Origin: an uncultured Myxococcales bacterium
Lineage (GTDB): Bacteria; Myxococcota; UBA727; VGSZ01
Length of the DNA stretch: 6,245 nucleotides
NCBI GenBank assembly: GCA_903952805.1
Contig: CAJBHN010000641.1
Span: 1 to 6,245, forward strand
Direction: 5' to 3'
A program made the position numbers and the translations under genes. Position 1 is the stretch's first letter. Every line of letters begins with the position of its first letter. This document shows positions 4,604-6,245 of this stretch, in pieces. Under the pieces are notes generated by a model. The model made no database searches. It had not been told where the DNA came from and worked only from the letters and a program-made list of their open reading frames with translations.

Positions 4604-6245
4604 AAATCGTCGTTTCAGGGTGATGGCCGCGCCTGAGGGCGTCGATGGCATGGCCCTCCTCGACGCGGAGCCATGTGACCTGGTGCTGCTGGAACTCAAC
4701 CTTGGGGACTTGACGGCAACGGAGTTCCTGATGGCTGCGCGCCAGGGGCACCCCAGGTCGACCTTTCTCTTGATCGACGATGTCGCCCGCGCGGGTCAGA
4801 TCGTGAGGGCCATGCAGGCCGGCCTTGATGGCTTTCTCGCCACGCCACCGGATGAAAACCGCCTTTTCTTCGAGGTCGATCGGCATCTCCGACGTGTTCA
4901 AGGCAAGCCCGATGACCCAGCCGGCTTCGAGGAACACGCGACGCAGACGACGATGACGACGATGGCCGATGTGGAGGCAGTGCCCGGTACACCTTCTGAC
5001 AGCAACGAGCTGGAGCGGGCCCGCCAGACCATTGCAACGCTCCAACAGGATGTATTTCGCTTCGAGGCGGACGCCCGCCGGTACAGCGAGGTTCAGCAGG
5101 CGCTGGGCGACCACCTTCAGGCACGCCTGGACGGCGATGAAGCCATGCGCCTGCGAGAGCGTCTTGGCCTCGCCCAGGTCGGTGAGATCGAACTCATGAC
5201 CTTGCGCGGCGATGTTCAGCAGCTTCGCCAAGTCAAGCGCGACCAGGAGGTGCGCATCGAGCAGGTCCTTCGTGACTTGAAGGCTGCCCGCGCCGCGGCC
5301 TTGGCGACGGATGATCTACGGCCGACAGTGGAGACGTCGATGCCGACGCAGCCGGTGGCCCCCGCAGGCGCCTTGGCTCGTATTGCTGAACTCGAAGCCG
5401 ACGTGGCGATGTGGGAGATGCGGGGGCTTGGCCTTGAAACGACGCTGCAGGCAGCGCAGCGCGACCTGAACCTCGCTGAGGAGGATTTCGAAACGGCCAT
5501 CTTGGAGGCTCGAGCCACCGCGCGGATCGCCTTGGACGCGCTTGGCCTTGAGCGAGATGTCGCCATCCGCGCGCACGCCGACCTCAAACAGCGCAGCGTC
5601 CTGCTCGAGTCGGAAATCGAACGCCTGAGTGGGGCTTTGGCTCAGGCAGATGCCGCTCGAGTCGCTTCAGATGTACGACGTGTCGAAGAGCAACTGGAGA
5701 CGGATCGACTTCAGCGACGAGTGCTGGGGGCGGAGCAGGCTGCGGCTGACGCCAACGCCCGAAGCGTCGAAAGTGAGATCCGACGCACAGCAGCCGCCGA
5801 CGACGCCATCACCGCTGCTGCTGACGCCGCCCTGGTCGCTGAACGCGCGAGGCTGCATGGCATCCATCAGGCTGAAGTTTCCGTCGAGAGGGCAGACTTT
5901 GAGCGGCAGCGGACTGCTGCGCTTGAGCTGTCCATGGCCGCGACCGCCGCAGCCAGCGACCGAGCCAGCGCGACCCTCCGACAAGCCATCACAGTCGAAC
6001 GTGATCGTGCCCATCAACAGCAGCGCATCGCCGTTGCCGAGGCTGTCGCTGCCGTCGAGAGCAACGCCGGGCAGCGGATGGTGTTGTTGCGAGAAGAGTT
6101 GGAGGCACAAGTCGTCTCTGCTCAAGATGCTGCGCGCGAGGCGCGTGAGCGCGCCGATGACTTTGAGCTGCAGCTTGAAGAGGCGCGGACCCGCACCGAG
6201 TTCCTCCAAGAAGATGCCGCCCGCGTTCACCAATCAGCTGAGGAC
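4527..6245 (+). CDS. Pseudo-receiver/coiled-coil protein, FrzS/AglZ-like architecture, 3'-truncated
   Basis: 573 codons are visible and the frame is open at the right edge. Residues 9-122 fold-match a CheY-like receiver: beta-1 RVLLVGP, beta-3 CDLVLLELNLGD, beta-4 TFLLID, beta-5 DGFLATPPDE. Every key position is replaced: the acidic pair is Gly15-Pro16, the phospho-acceptor Asp is Glu56, the Thr/Ser is Asp84 and the Lys is Thr106. It cannot be phosphorylated in the normal way and probably acts as a binding module. A linker (123-157) leads to a long Ala/Glu/Arg-rich helical region with heptad character (about 158-258), a Pro-containing break (262-283), then coiled coil to the end of the window. 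No membrane segment or enzymatic motif is seen. In Myxococcus xanthus FrzS and AglZ, pseudo-receivers joined to coiled coils act in polar localisation and gliding motility; a similar scaffold role here is inference from architecture. ATG 4527 puts the receiver at the usual distance from the start but lacks a Shine-Dalgarno; GTG 4470 is an alternative, and an in-frame TGA at 4464 limits extension. Confidence 0.85.
   Translation, partial: MADLVPSHHRVLLVGPRVVGLKLLFENRRFRVMAAPEGVDGMALLDAEPCDLVLLELNLGDLTATEFLMAARQGHPRSTFLLIDDVARAGQIVRAMQAGLDGFLATPPDENRLFFEVDRHLRRVQGKPDDPAGFEEHATQTTMTTMADVEAVPGTPSDSNELERARQTIATLQQDVFRFEADARRYSEVQQALGDHLQARLDGDEAMRLRERLGLAQVGEIELMTLRGDVQQLRQVKRDQEVRIEQVLRDLKAARAAALATDDLRPTVETSMPTQPVAPAGALARIAELEADVAMWEMRGLGLETTLQAAQRDLNLAEEDFETAILEARATARIALDALGLERDVAIRAHADLKQRSVLLESEIERLSGALAQADAARVASDVRRVEEQLETDRLQRRVLGAEQAAADANARSVESEIRRTAAADDAITAAADAALVAERARLHGIHQAEVSVERADFERQRTAALELSMAATAAASDRASATLRQAITVERDRAHQQQRIAVAEAVAAVESNAGQRMVLLREELEAQVVSAQDAAREARERADDFELQLEEARTRTEFLQEDAARVHQSAED
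4947..4964 (+). repeat. Tandem duplication of ACGACGATG in the linker
   Basis: Two perfect head-to-tail copies of a 9-base unit encode Thr-Thr-Met twice (residues 141-146), in the linker between the pseudo-receiver and the coiled coil. In-frame repeats of this kind are tolerated in flexible linkers and may vary between strains. Confidence 0.7.

Noticed and set aside
4488..6233. Minus-strand open frames opposite the pseudo-receiver/coiled-coil gene (4488-5231 and 5667-6233)
   Set aside because: The plus frame is open without interruption for 573 codons, with a receiver-like fold pattern and heptad-like composition. The minus frames have no recognisable domains.

Overview
The window is GC-rich, densely coding bacterial DNA carrying four protein genes, two of them cut by the window edges. 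No rRNA, tRNA, CRISPR array, insertion sequence or phage gene is visible. It suggests a Gram-negative bacterium, most likely from the Myxococcota or a related 'deltaproteobacterial' lineage. Three things point that way: the style of the IF-2 N-terminus, a full-length HMG-CoA lyase, and above all a degenerate receiver domain joined to a long coiled coil, an arrangement known from the myxobacterial motility proteins FrzS and AglZ. The taxonomic call is inference and only moderately secure.

Layout. Positions 1-2090 (minus) hold the first 696 codons of infB, translation initiation factor IF-2; the 3' end lies beyond the left edge. Positions 2091-2330 are a non-coding leader with several perfect or near-perfect hairpins, one of them shaped like an intrinsic terminator just upstream of the infB ribosome binding site. 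Positions 2331-3239 (minus) encode a membrane-anchored protein with C-terminal HEAT-like repeats and no recognised function. Its ATG overlaps the stop codon of the gene upstream of it, 3236-4177 (minus), mvaB, hydroxymethylglutaryl-CoA lyase (GTG start). Positions 4178-4526 are a divergent intergenic region of 349 bp with no convincing gene. From 4527 to the right edge (plus) runs an open gene for a pseudo-receiver/coiled-coil protein.

How the parts relate. mvaB and the HEAT-repeat gene share a 4-base ATGA overlap and are almost certainly co-transcribed and translationally coupled. infB lies downstream on the same strand, but a 240-base structured leader separates it, so it may have its own promoter or be reached by regulated read-through. 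The usual infB upstream partner nusA (often with ylxR) is not here, so the canonical rimP-nusA-infB cluster is broken upstream of infB in this genome. The right-hand gene is transcribed divergently and shows no functional link to the others. The observations most worth a second look are the complete loss of receiver active-site residues (including an Asp-to-Glu change at the phosphorylation position) in the coiled-coil protein, and the hairpin-rich infB leader.
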